Assembly: GCA_947624575.1 (NCBI GenBank) | Contig: CANQKY010000009.1 | Coordinates: forward strand, 1 to 40,420 | Source of the DNA: an uncultured Clostridia bacterium | Lineage (GTDB): Bacteria; Bacillota; Clostridia; Oscillospirales; Ruminococcaceae | DNA: 40,420 bases | Direction of reading: 5' to 3' | Shown: piece after piece, positions 1 to 6,943 of the stretch | Position numbering within the stretch: the stretch's first letter is position 1 | Layout of the letters: each line of letters begins with the position of its first letter | Made by a program: the position numbers and the translations under genes | Notes under the pieces: generated by a model | Databases searched by the model: none | Seen by the model: the letters and a program-made list of their open reading frames with translations, nothing else | Told to the model about the DNA's origin: nothing

Positions 1-927
1 GTGACCGACGGTGTTGCCGCCTGCAAGGCGGCGGGCGCGGATTATCTGATCGCGGTGGGCGGCGGCTCTCCGCAGGACACCGCAAAGGGGATCGGCATCA
101 TCATGACCAATCCCGAGTTTGCCGACGTCGTCTCGCTGGAGGGCGTTGCGCCGACCAAAAATAAGGCGCTGCCGATGATCGCGGTGGCGACCACGGCGGG
201 TACTGCCGCGGAGACCACCATCAACTATGTCATCACCGACGAGGCAAAGCGCCGGAAATTCGTCTGCGTTGACCCGCATGATATTCCGGCAGTCGCAATC
301 GTCGATCCCGAAATGATGTCCAGTATGCCCAAAGGGCTGACCGCAGCGACTGGCATGGACGCGCTGACCCACGCAATCGAGGGCTACACCACGCTGGCGG
401 CTTGGGAGCTGGCGGACACCCTGAACCTGAAGGCGATCGAGCTGATCTCCCACAGCCTGCGGGCGGCGGTCGAGAACGACCCCAAGGGGAGAGAGGATAT
501 GGCGCTCGGTCAGTATGTGACCGGCATGGCGTTTTCCAATGTCGGGCTGGGCGTGGTGCACGGCATGGCGCACCCGTTGAGCGCGTTTTATGATACGCCG
601 CACGGCGTTGCCAATGCGGTGCTGCTCCCCTATGTGATGGAGTACAACGCGCCCTATACCGGCGAGAAGTTCCGCGAGATCGCCCGCGCCATGGGTGTCA
701 AGGGCGTGGACGATATGTCGCAGGAGGAGTATCGTGCCGCCGCGATCGATGCGGTGCGGCAGCTTTCGGTCGATGTGGGGATTCCGCAGAAGCTCCATGA
801 GATCGGCGTGAAGGAGGAGGATCTTCCGGCATTGGCAGACGCGGCGATGGCGGACGTCTGCACCGGCGGCAATCCCCGCCCCTGCACCCGCGAGGAAGTT
901 CTGGAGGTCTATAAGACCGCATTCTAA
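1..927 (+). CDS. fucO: Lactaldehyde reductase / iron-dependent alcohol dehydrogenase, 5' end outside window
   Basis: Group III iron-containing alcohol dehydrogenase of the FucO type, which reduces L-lactaldehyde to L-1,2-propanediol with NADH at the end of anaerobic fucose or rhamnose breakdown. The visible 308 residues match the family from about residue 77 of the usual 380-odd, so the gene begins before the window and the GTG at base 1 is only an internal codon. A GGGSPQD nucleotide-binding loop lies at residues 20-26. The four metal ligands are all present with FucO spacing: Asp120, His124 (DALTH), His187 (HGMAH) and His201 (TPHG). The C-terminal TGGNPR motif is also typical. A strong terminator follows 15 bases after the stop, so this gene is the end of its transcript and is not linked to the island downstream. 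The family assignment is firm; the exact substrate is inferred from similarity. Confidence 0.93.
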   Translation: MTDGVAACKAAGADYLIAVGGGSPQDTAKGIGIIMTNPEFADVVSLEGVAPTKNKALPMIAVATTAGTAAETTINYVITDEAKRRKFVCVDPHDIPAVAIVDPEMMSSMPKGLTAATGMDALTHAIEGYTTLAAWELADTLNLKAIELISHSLRAAVENDPKGREDMALGQYVTGMAFSNVGLGVVHGMAHPLSAFYDTPHGVANAVLLPYVMEYNAPYTGEKFREIARAMGVKGVDDMSQEEYRAAAIDAVRQLSVDVGIPQKLHEIGVKEEDLPALADAAMADVCTGGNPRPCTREEVLEVYKTAF

Positions 928-941
928 GACAGTCAAAAGAG

Positions 942-979
942 ATCGGCTCTTATGGCGTTGCCATAAGAGCCGATTTTTT
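942..979 (+). terminator. Rho-independent terminator after fucO
   Basis: A perfect 14-bp stem (942-955 pairing with 961-974) with the 5-nt loop CGTTG is followed directly by a run of T. It ends the fucO transcript. Confidence 0.93.
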
Positions 980-980
980 G

Positions 981-1513
981 TAGTCAAAATAAACTCCCGG
1001 TTCTACCGGAGAAAGGTTTGGCAACCGCATTACCAAAGAACGAGGAGGTATAATCAGTGAAAAAAGATAACAGAAATGAAATCAAAAGCACCGCACATTC
1101 AAAGTACAGATGTCAGTACCACATAGTCTTCGCACCCAAATACAGGCGGAAAGAAATTTACGGAAAGTTGCGTAAAGACATCGTAGAGATACTTAGAAAA
1201 TTGTGTGAACAAAAGGAAGTGGAGATCATCGAAGCGGAAGCAGGACTTTTTGGTGCAAAGGGTATTTCGTAGATACGGTGGGACAGAATCGCAAAATGAT
1301 TGCGGAATATATCCGAAATCAGTTAGAAGAGGATTATGCCCACGATCAAGTAAGTATGAAAGAGTACACCGACCCGTTTACGGGTAGCAAGAGGAAGTAG
1401 GCAAAAAGGCAACCGCACGTGAGCGGCTGCCTGAGATGGTAATGCGGTGTCAAACTATCAGTGCCCCTTTCAGGGGTTGTGCAAGTCACCGGTTTCACCG
1501 GTGGTCTTGACTT
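981..1513 (+). mobile_element. IS200/IS605-family remnant with both ends, internally deleted
   Basis: The segment holds a broken TnpA (Y1 transposase) gene bounded by subterminal hairpins of the kind IS200/IS605 transposases recognise. The left hairpin has CTCCCGGT (994-1001) facing ACCGGAG (1005-1011). The right hairpin has CACCGGT (1487-1493) facing ACCGGTG (1497-1503), both with 3-nt loops of similar sequence. TAGTCAAAA lies outside the left hairpin and GTCTTGACTT outside the right one. The non-coding tail after the transposase (1401-1480) has further hairpins, one with the CCGC/GCGG arms near 1414-1434 and one with CCCC/GGGG near 1464-1476. No tnpB is present. The element separates the fucO terminator from the accessory island. 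Exact ends are estimated to within about 10 bases. Confidence 0.75.
1057..1400 (+). pseudogene. tnpA: IS200-type transposase TnpA, internal out-of-frame deletion
   Basis: Starts at GTG 1057 behind an AGGAGG site at 1043. The N-terminal part carries the TnpA opening HSKYRCQYHIVFAPKYRRK. At about 1244 the frame breaks. The C-terminal part (FWCKGYFVDTVGQN, then EYIRNQ) continues in another frame from about 1245 to the TAG at 1398-1400. The central part normally containing the HUH metal-binding motif (PDHVH-like) and the following 50-60 residues is missing. The catalytic Tyr lies C-terminal in this family, so a tyrosine may remain, but without the HUH pair the protein cannot be active. A deletion, not point mutation, explains the break. 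Confidence 0.85.
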
Positions 1514-1566
1514 ACATACGTTGGGACATCTGCCAAAACGGCTCAGTCCAGCATTTTGTGACAGAC

Positions 1567-1595
1567 TTGTGTTTTTGACTGATATGGTTTAGAAT
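1567..1595 (+). promoter_or_regulatory. Possible sigma-A promoter for the accessory island
   Basis: TTGTGT (1567-1572) and TAGAAT (1590-1595) are separated by 17 bases, about 80 bases before the macrodomain remnant. The -35 box is weak, so this is a candidate only. It is the best promoter-like pair between the IS remnant and the first island gene. Confidence 0.4.
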
Positions 1596-1677
1596 GATCA
1601 TAGGAGCGGGCGAAAGATCAGTTTATCTGTCGATGGCGGCGTTCGCTTTTCTCTTGACCGAAAAGGAGATTACCGAT

Positions 1678-1752
1678 ATGCCACTTCAAATTATTCGCAA
1701 CGATATTACCAAAGTCGCCTGCGATGCTATTGTCAATGCAGTGATTTCATAA
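1678..1752 (+). pseudogene. 5' remnant of a second macrodomain gene
   Basis: ATG 1678, preceded by AAAGGAG at 1660-1666, opens a frame whose first 21 codons encode MPLQIIRNDITKVACDAIVN plus Ala. These are exactly the first 21 residues of the full macrodomain protein at 2165. The frame then leaves the homology at 1741 and stops at 1750-1752. Over the shared 63 bases the two copies differ at the start codon and at a few third-codon positions, so this is not a fresh exact duplication. It probably marks recombination between two related macrodomain genes, or an insertion that left a duplicated start behind. The original ribosome site and possibly the promoter of the macrodomain gene lie here. Confidence 0.8.
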
Positions 1753-1844
1753 GATTGCTGGAAACCAAAACGATTATGATAGATGAGCAATTTTACTGTG
1801 AGGAGTGCTCCCAAGAAAATTTAAGTAAAGGGGAATGGTGTTAC

Positions 1845-2135
1845 ATGGGCAAAATTTTTGTTACTCCAGACATGGTAAGAGATTTTGGAATTGAATTTCA
1901 ACAAATAAATGATATGCTAAAATCTGCCGTTGAGAATTATATAAAGTGCATGGAGAACAATGCGCAGATCGTACAAATGCCCGTATTTGCTAAGGGTAAT
2001 CAGAAAATGCAAAATGTATTCCACAATATTAGTCAGGCAATTGAAGCGATAGATGAATACGCAAATCATTGCATTCAAATATCAGAATCCTTTTCGCCGC
2101 CGGATGAATGCTTGCAAAATAACATTTTTTGGTGA
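1845..2135 (+). CDS. Small helical protein, possibly WXG100-like, function unknown
   Basis: A 96-residue protein. ATG 1845 was preferred because AAAGGGGAA lies 10 bases upstream; the frame is open upstream to 1755. Predicted helices run from the VTPDMVRDFGIEFQQINDML region to about residue 36 and again over residues 55-82, with a short break between them. This is the two-helix layout and length of WXG100/ESAT-6-like proteins, and the VTP start and the Ile/Leu heptad pattern at the C-terminus fit. However, there is no W-x-G at the turn (the sequence there is PVFAKGN), so the family link is only a suggestion. The gene is clearly lower in GC than its neighbours and lies exactly between the truncated and full macrodomain copies, which suggests recent acquisition. 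No function can be assigned. Confidence 0.55.
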   Translation: MGKIFVTPDMVRDFGIEFQQINDMLKSAVENYIKCMENNAQIVQMPVFAKGNQKMQNVFHNISQAIEAIDEYANHCIQISESFSPPDECLQNNIFW

Positions 2136-2164
2136 TTATGCTTTAAGGATTGGAGGGATGAGGG

Positions 2165-3238
2165 TTGCCACTTCAAATTATTCGCAACGATATTACCAAA
2201 GTCGCCTGCGACGCCATTGTCAACGCCGCGAACGCCACCCTGCTCGGTGGAGGCGGCGTGGACGGTGCGATTCACAAGGCTGCCGGAAAAGGGCTTCTTC
2301 TGGAGTGCATGAAGCTCGGCGGCTGCAAAACCGGGCAGGCGAAAATCACCGGCGGGCATAAGCTGCCCTGCAAATATGTGATCCATACCGTCGGCCCCAA
2401 ATGGAAAGGCGGACAAAACGGCGAACGAGAGCTGCTCATAAGCTGCTACCGGGAGTCGCTGCGTCTTGCGCTTTCGCACGATTGCCGATCGGTGGCGTTT
2501 CCGCTCATTTCCTCCGGCGTTTACGGCTACCCGAAGGATCAGGCGCTCAAAGTCGCGGTGGACTGCATCACTGAATTTTTGATCGAACACGATATGCTGG
2601 TCTATCTTGTCGTGTTCGATAAATCATCGTTTCAGATCAGTGAAAAGTTGTTTACAGACATCGCTGCCTTTATCGATGATAAATATGTCGACATGCACTT
2701 TATCTTTCGACCCACCCAGCGAGACGCATGGGGCGATAGTACCTTTTTAGGCACAACGGAGATTCTTCCTCCGAATGAAACGGATCAGGCAAGACTTTCG
2801 CCGGATGTATTTCAAGAAGGTGCGACAACTGCAAGCAAGAAAGTATCTCTCCCAACACAGACACCAACAATTTCTTTGGAGGACGCACTGAAGCGTGAGG
2901 ACGAGAGTTTCTCCCAGGCGTTGCTGCGGAAGATCGACGAAAAGGGCATGACCGACAGCGCGTGCTACAAAAAGGCGAATGTGGATCGCAAGCTGTTTTC
3001 CAAAATCCGCGGCGACGTCCACTACCACCCCAGTAAGCCGACCGCCATTGCCTTTGCGATTGCGTTGGAGCTGAATCTGGACGAGACAAAAGACTTGCTA
3101 CAGAGGGCGGGGTTTGCGCTTTCCCACAGCAGTAAGTTTGACATCATCATCGAGTATTTTATCACTCACGGCAACTACAATGTGTTTGAGATCAACGAGG
3201 CACTGTTCGCTTTCGATCAGACATTGCTGGGAGCGTGA
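2165..3238 (+). CDS. Macrodomain protein with C-terminal HTH-like domain
   Basis: 357 residues from TTG 2165, which has GGAGGG 8 bases upstream; the truncated copy at 1678 uses ATG for the same codon. Residues 1-165 form a macrodomain of the MacroD type: NAAN at 20-23, GGGGVDGAIH at 28-37 and ISSGVYGYP at 115-123 are the ADP-ribose-binding loops. This family binds ADP-ribose and often removes it from proteins or from O-acetyl-ADP-ribose. Residues 165-240 are a variable linker. Residues 245-357 (SQALLRKIDEKGMTDSACYK onward, with LNLDETKDLLQRAGFALS) resemble a helical, HTH-like module found in several Clostridia stress proteins, also as a separate protein. It may bind nucleic acid or mediate protein contacts. 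With the ADP-ribosylglycohydrolase and the PARG-like fusion downstream it forms an ADP-ribose-reversal set. No ADP-ribosyltransferase or DarT-like toxin is next to it. Confidence 0.9.
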   Translation: MPLQIIRNDITKVACDAIVNAANATLLGGGGVDGAIHKAAGKGLLLECMKLGGCKTGQAKITGGHKLPCKYVIHTVGPKWKGGQNGERELLISCYRESLRLALSHDCRSVAFPLISSGVYGYPKDQALKVAVDCITEFLIEHDMLVYLVVFDKSSFQISEKLFTDIAAFIDDKYVDMHFIFRPTQRDAWGDSTFLGTTEILPPNETDQARLSPDVFQEGATTASKKVSLPTQTPTISLEDALKREDESFSQALLRKIDEKGMTDSACYKKANVDRKLFSKIRGDVHYHPSKPTAIAFAIALELNLDETKDLLQRAGFALSHSSKFDIIIEYFITHGNYNVFEINEALFAFDQTLLGA

Positions 3239-3239
3239 T

Positions 3240-3324
3240 TTGTCGCATGGAAGGCGACCAATTCATCGGATAAAAGCCTTATCATAAAATCACAAGGTCG
3301 AAAGATTTTATGGTGGGATTTCAG
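3240..3324 (+). repeat. Hairpin leader repeat, copy 1 (decayed)
   Basis: This stretch closely matches 6852-6943, the leader of the VWA gene. It has a small stem GTCGC/GCGAC (3242-3258) and a perfect 9-bp pair CATAAAATC (3283-3291) with GATTTTATG (3304-3312). Compared with copy 2 it lacks 7 bases inside the hairpin. The Shine-Dalgarno GGAGGG has become GGTGGG, and the following ATG has become ACG. It therefore looks like a dead leader and gene start that now form the 5' region of the ADP-ribosylglycohydrolase gene. Confidence 0.8.
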
Positions 3325-3373
3325 ACGGAAAATAAGACGAAAAGCAGCGCAAAGAGGACAGGGGAGCTTATAG

Positions 3374-4591
3374 ATGAAGCGGAAAAGCCGGTTACAGGGG
3401 GAAATACGAAAAGAAGTAAAGCAGGTCAAAGCAGAAATTCATCGGGTGGAGAAGGCATATCTGGACAAAATACAGGGTTCACTGATAGGGGGAGCAATCG
3501 GAGACGCGTTGGGATATCCGGTGGAATTCCTTTCGGAGCGTATGATCCGGGAGCAGTACGGTAAGGACGGGATTTGTGCCTACTCGCTTGACGCAGACTC
3601 GGGCAAAGCCCTGATTTCGGACGATACGCAGATGACGCTGTTTACCGCGACGGGATTGCTGTTCGGCGAAACAAGAATGCGTATGCGGGGAATTGCCGCA
3701 TCGCCTGAAGACTATGTCTGGATGTCTTACCTGAATTGGCTTCAAACACAGGACGCGGCAGTGAAAGCTCCCTTTCGATGCTCCTGGTTGATGAACATCC
3801 GGGCGCTCTATGCTCGGCGTGCGCCGGGTTACACTTGTTTATCGGCGCTGCGCGAAAGCTTGGAAACCGATCAGCACGGCACCACGGCGCATCGCATCAA
3901 TCAAAGCAAGGGCTGCGGCGGGATCATGCGTGTTGCGCCGGTGGGTCTGTTCTTCCATCACTCTATAGAGCAAATCGACCGTATCGGTGCGGGAGTCGCC
4001 GCCATTACGCACGGTCACCCGCTGGGATATTTGCCTGCCGCGGTGTTGACGCATATCCTGAACAAGCTGGTATATGAAGGCGGCGATTTGGCGGAAATCG
4101 TCAGTGAGGCACTTACCGTGGTTGTCGAGCTGTATGGCGACGATCCAAAATATGTGCCTGATTTGGGAACGCTGGACGACCTGATCCGCAAGGCGATAAA
4201 ACTTGCCAAAAACGGCAGAACGGATTTTGAGAATATCAAAGAACTCGGCGAAGGCTGGGTCGCAGAGGAAACATTGGCAATCGCAATCTACTGCAGTCTG
4301 CGTTATCGGGACGATTTTTCAGCCGGGATCGTGGCGGCTGTCAATCATGACGGGGACAGCGACTCTGCCGGTGCAGTGACGGGTCAGATCCTCGGCGCAC
4401 GGTTGGGGTACCGGGCGATTCCGGAAAAATGGAAAACCGATCTGGAGCTGAGCGACGTGATCCTTGAAATCGCAAAAGATCTTTGCGATCACTGCCGCAT
4501 GGGCGAATACGACAAATATGGCGATCCGGTCTGGGATGCGAAATATATCGGGATAACATATCCGCAAGATGCGCTATTGCCTTACTTATGA
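3374..4591 (+). CDS. ADP-ribosylglycohydrolase (ARH/DraG family)
   Basis: 405 residues. This family hydrolyses the bond between ADP-ribose and a protein side chain (Arg in DraG/ARH1, Ser or poly-ADP-ribose in ARH3) or a free ADP-ribose derivative, using two Mg ions. The all-helical fold is marked by GSLIGGAIGDALG at 35-47, the first metal motif SDDT at 82-85, and the second metal motif HDGDSDS at 325-331. All expected acidic ligands are present. NQSKGCGGIMRVAPVG at 176-191 is the conserved central loop. The first 25 residues are a charged extension not usual in the family. GGGGAG at 3361 supports ATG 3374, but a later start near residue 25 is possible. It lies 135 bases after the macrodomain gene on the same strand. 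The actual substrate cannot be read from the sequence. Confidence 0.92.
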   Translation: MKRKSRLQGEIRKEVKQVKAEIHRVEKAYLDKIQGSLIGGAIGDALGYPVEFLSERMIREQYGKDGICAYSLDADSGKALISDDTQMTLFTATGLLFGETRMRMRGIAASPEDYVWMSYLNWLQTQDAAVKAPFRCSWLMNIRALYARRAPGYTCLSALRESLETDQHGTTAHRINQSKGCGGIMRVAPVGLFFHHSIEQIDRIGAGVAAITHGHPLGYLPAAVLTHILNKLVYEGGDLAEIVSEALTVVVELYGDDPKYVPDLGTLDDLIRKAIKLAKNGRTDFENIKELGEGWVAEETLAIAIYCSLRYRDDFSAGIVAAVNHDGDSDSAGAVTGQILGARLGYRAIPEKWKTDLELSDVILEIAKDLCDHCRMGEYDKYGDPVWDAKYIGITYPQDALLPYL

Positions 4592-4592
4592 A

Positions 4593-4759
4593 AATCAGTA
4601 TTTTGAGATTGAGTTTATCTCTTCTGGCAGGATAAGGCGATCGCCGAGATCGAGCTGAGCGATGAACACGCCGAGATCGTGTTTCCGAAGTAGATTAAAG
4701 TTATTAAAGAGGTTACAGATGACGAGAGCTGTAAAAATGCGTCGCTGGCTGCAATTTGA
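4593..4759 (+). pseudogene. Degraded C-terminal remnant of a CYTH-domain protein
   Basis: Reading from 4593 gives NQYFEIEFIS, then after a 1-base shift at 4622 FWQDKAIAEIELSDEHAEIV. An in-frame TAG follows, then IKVIKEVTDDESCKNASLAAI to a TGA at 4757. This succession (YFEID..FW..KAI.EIEL, then an I.V..EVT motif and N..LA) is the C-terminal half of CYTH triphosphatase-like proteins, which act on inorganic triphosphate or adenylate-type substrates. With a frameshift, a stop and no N-terminal half it is a dead fragment. It suggests that a CYTH gene was once part of this island. Confidence 0.65.
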
Positions 4760-4798
4760 CAGCACCCGATGAAAGAAACGGTTATGAGGAGGAAACCT

Positions 4799-6343
4799 AT
4801 GAAACATTACACACGCTGCATTGCGCTTGGTGTTAGTTTTGTCTTGCTTGTGCTGACTCTGAACGGGTGCGGAAAGCAGAGCAGCAAACAGCTTTCGGAT
4901 TTCACCTTTTCCGCCGGCACAAAAACGCATTCCGTCGCATTCCAAAGCGAGGACGCCTCGCCCCGTTTTTCTCTTTCCGAGGAGGCGGCGCAGGACTTTA
5001 TCGAAAGGCTCTCGCAAAACAAGTTGGCGTATGCCCATGAGGAGTTCTATGGCGCAGAGGACTGCTATGACCGCATTTTTACCGATTGCACCGTAACCCG
5101 GCATCAGAAGTCGGCTCTCGATGCCGACGGGAATTTGACGGCGGCGCATTTGGCAGAAATAGTCGTGCAAAACAATGCGGAGTGGCTGAGCGCGGAGAAA
5201 AGCAGAGTTGACCTTTATACACCTGTCGAGGGGGATCAGCTTGCGTCGGTTTGTCAGCTGATCGTGGAAACGGTCGATCATCTGCGGCAGCAGTATCCCG
5301 ATATGGATTATGACCGCGTGTTCTGTAATCTCGGCAGCCTCAAGGTGTTTTTCAAAACCGGTATGATGAGCATAGGTGCGGTTGCGCCCGATATGACCCT
5401 TTCGCTGAGCGAACACATGCTGAAGCTCGCCGATATTCTTTCGGAATCGGACGGCACGCGGAACGTGCTGATCCACGAGATCGTACATATGACCCAGCTC
5501 GGCTGCGCCTGCGAGCAGATAGAGCACTGCATACGCCATGTCGGGATCGCCTATATGTGGGATGATGTTCCCTTCGACGGCTGCAACTGGTCATGGTTTT
5601 TTGAAGCATCGGCGGAGCAGATGATGTCGCGGATCACCGGCGACGAACTGCTCATCTATCAATCAATGGTGGGATACCTGCAAAGCATCGATCTGGTGAC
5701 CTTTCTGCAGGAGGATGTTCCTGCCTATTATGCGGAAACCATCAGCTTTTATCAGGACCCGAACCTGTTGTTCCGGTTGTTCGGCTGCAATACGCGGGAG
5801 GACAATCTCGAGATCGTCAAGATGATGAGGGCGATCGACGTCGTACAGATGTCGCCGGACGATTTTATAGACGCCTATGCCCAAAAGTATCAGGTGGACA
5901 CAAGCGACGATGCGAACCTGGTAAAACTGCGGCGTGAGCTGAAGCCTGCCATTATGCTCACCTTCACCAAATCGTTTTACCGTACGTTGGCGAATGCGCT
6001 GGCGTCCAAAGCGGGTATATCGGCAAATGACGTCTGCTTTCTCATCAGGCTGTTCGAGGCGTCATTGGAGCATCATATCACGTATTCCGACCGTGAGCGG
6101 GACGAGGTGAATCTGCCGTTTTTGACGCTCTACCGGCAGATACGAGCCGACTTCTTTTCGCTTTTGGAAGAGCCGGATCATGCTTTGAAAGATATTTTTT
6201 GGGAGTACCAGCCGTTTGTGAACGGTGATTCTGCCGAGGCAAACGCCTCGTTTGACTGGCTGCCGCAGGAAAAGCAGCAGTTTCTGCTCGACCGGACGGA
6301 AGCCCTTTCCGAGGAACTCGGCGTTTGGGTCCCGGAAGATTGA
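4799..6343 (+). CDS. Putative secreted lipoprotein with HExxH metallopeptidase motif
   Basis: 514 residues from ATG 4799, chosen because GAGGAGGAAAC lies directly upstream; an ATG 30 bases earlier has no such site. Residues 1-23 are a lipoprotein signal peptide ending LNG-Cys24, so the mature protein should be lipid-anchored on the outer face of the membrane. HEIVH at 226-230 is a zinc-peptidase motif. WFFEASAEQ at 266-274 supplies Glu269 or Glu273 as a likely third ligand, as in gluzincins. The rest is helical and matches no family I recognise. It sits between the CYTH remnant and the HD hydrolase gene in the same orientation. Peptidase activity is inferred from the motif only. Its export sets it apart from the cytoplasmic ADP-ribose enzymes around it. 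Confidence 0.75.
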   Translation: MKHYTRCIALGVSFVLLVLTLNGCGKQSSKQLSDFTFSAGTKTHSVAFQSEDASPRFSLSEEAAQDFIERLSQNKLAYAHEEFYGAEDCYDRIFTDCTVTRHQKSALDADGNLTAAHLAEIVVQNNAEWLSAEKSRVDLYTPVEGDQLASVCQLIVETVDHLRQQYPDMDYDRVFCNLGSLKVFFKTGMMSIGAVAPDMTLSLSEHMLKLADILSESDGTRNVLIHEIVHMTQLGCACEQIEHCIRHVGIAYMWDDVPFDGCNWSWFFEASAEQMMSRITGDELLIYQSMVGYLQSIDLVTFLQEDVPAYYAETISFYQDPNLLFRLFGCNTREDNLEIVKMMRAIDVVQMSPDDFIDAYAQKYQVDTSDDANLVKLRRELKPAIMLTFTKSFYRTLANALASKAGISANDVCFLIRLFEASLEHHITYSDRERDEVNLPFLTLYRQIRADFFSLLEEPDHALKDIFWEYQPFVNGDSAEANASFDWLPQEKQQFLLDRTEALSEELGVWVPED

Positions 6344-6418
6344 ATAGAAACCTCCGGTTTGAAGAAGGTGTACGGTAAGCTTTCTGCACCTCCAAAATAA
6401 ACAGATAGGAGCGAAGCC

Positions 6419-6847
6419 ATGATCTATACTGAGCTGACCAAAAAAGCAATGCGGCTCTCCTTTGCCGCCCATAAAAACCAAACGGATAAGGGCGGGCTGC
6501 CCTATGTGTATCACCCGTTTCATCTGGCGGAGCAGATGCAAGACGAGGCGACGACCGTTGCCGCTCTTTTGCACGATGTCGCAGAGGATACAAACCTTAC
6601 AGTGGAGGATTTACAGAAAATGGGCATTCCGGCTGCTGTATGCGATGCCTTGCGGTTGCTTACCCATGATCCGCAAATCCCATATTTGGAATATGTTGCC
6701 CGCATCAAAGATAATCCGATTGCCAAAGCGGTCAAGCTTGCCGATCTGTGTCATAACAGCGATTTGTCAAGACTTGATGCCGTAACGGATAAAGACATAA
6801 AGCGTATAGAAAAATATAAAGAGGCGATAGCCCTTTTGGAAAACTGA
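6419..6847 (+). CDS. HD-domain hydrolase, SpoT/MESH1-like
   Basis: 142 residues, a single HD domain of the RelA/SpoT type without synthetase, TGS or ACT domains. Metal-binding residues are His32 (YHPFHLA), His52-Asp53 (LLHDVAEDT) and Asp109 (VKLADLCHN). FAAH at 15-18 and K24-G25 fit the stand-alone MESH1-like hydrolases, which remove the 3' pyrophosphate from (p)ppGpp or act on related nucleotides. AGGAG lies 10 bases before ATG 6419. In this context it could degrade an alarmone or a nucleotide product of the neighbouring ADP-ribose enzymes; that is inference. It is followed at once by the hairpin leader of the VWA gene. Confidence 0.85.
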   Translation: MIYTELTKKAMRLSFAAHKNQTDKGGLPYVYHPFHLAEQMQDEATTVAALLHDVAEDTNLTVEDLQKMGIPAAVCDALRLLTHDPQIPYLEYVARIKDNPIAKAVKLADLCHNSDLSRLDAVTDKDIKRIEKYKEAIALLEN

Positions 6848-6851
6848 AAAA

Positions 6852-6943
6852 TTGTCGCATGGAAGGCGACCAAACCCTCCGATAAAAGCCTTATCATAAA
6901 ATCACAAGGTCGAAAGACCAAAGATTTTATGGAGGGATTTCAG
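6852..6943 (+). promoter_or_regulatory. Hairpin leader repeat, copy 2, abutting the VWA ribosome site
   Basis: It contains a GTCGC/GCGAC stem (6854-6870), then a larger hairpin. The outer arms CATAAAATC (6895-6903) and GATTTTATG (6923-6931) enclose an inner stem GGTC-GAAA-GACC, that is, a 4-bp stem capped by a GNRA tetraloop. The last base of the outer 3' arm is the first base of the Shine-Dalgarno GGAGGG (6931-6936), and ATG 6944 follows. The layout fits an RNA element acting on translation initiation. No convincing -35/-10 pair is visible inside it. Confidence 0.65.

Noticed and set aside
1..3. GTG at base 1 as the start of the alcohol dehydrogenase
   Set aside because: The family has about 76 more residues before this point; the codon is internal.
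1401..1480. omega-RNA-like guide at the right end of the IS200 remnant
   Set aside because: No tnpB is associated; the hairpins fit the ordinary IS right end.
2165..4591. DarTG-type toxin-antitoxin pair
   Set aside because: The macrodomain protein lacks a DarT partner; its neighbour is an ADP-ribose hydrolase, not a transferase.
6929..6943. ATG 6929 as start of the VWA gene
   Set aside because: It lies before the GGAGGG site and inside the 3' arm of the leader hairpin; ATG 6944 has correct spacing.
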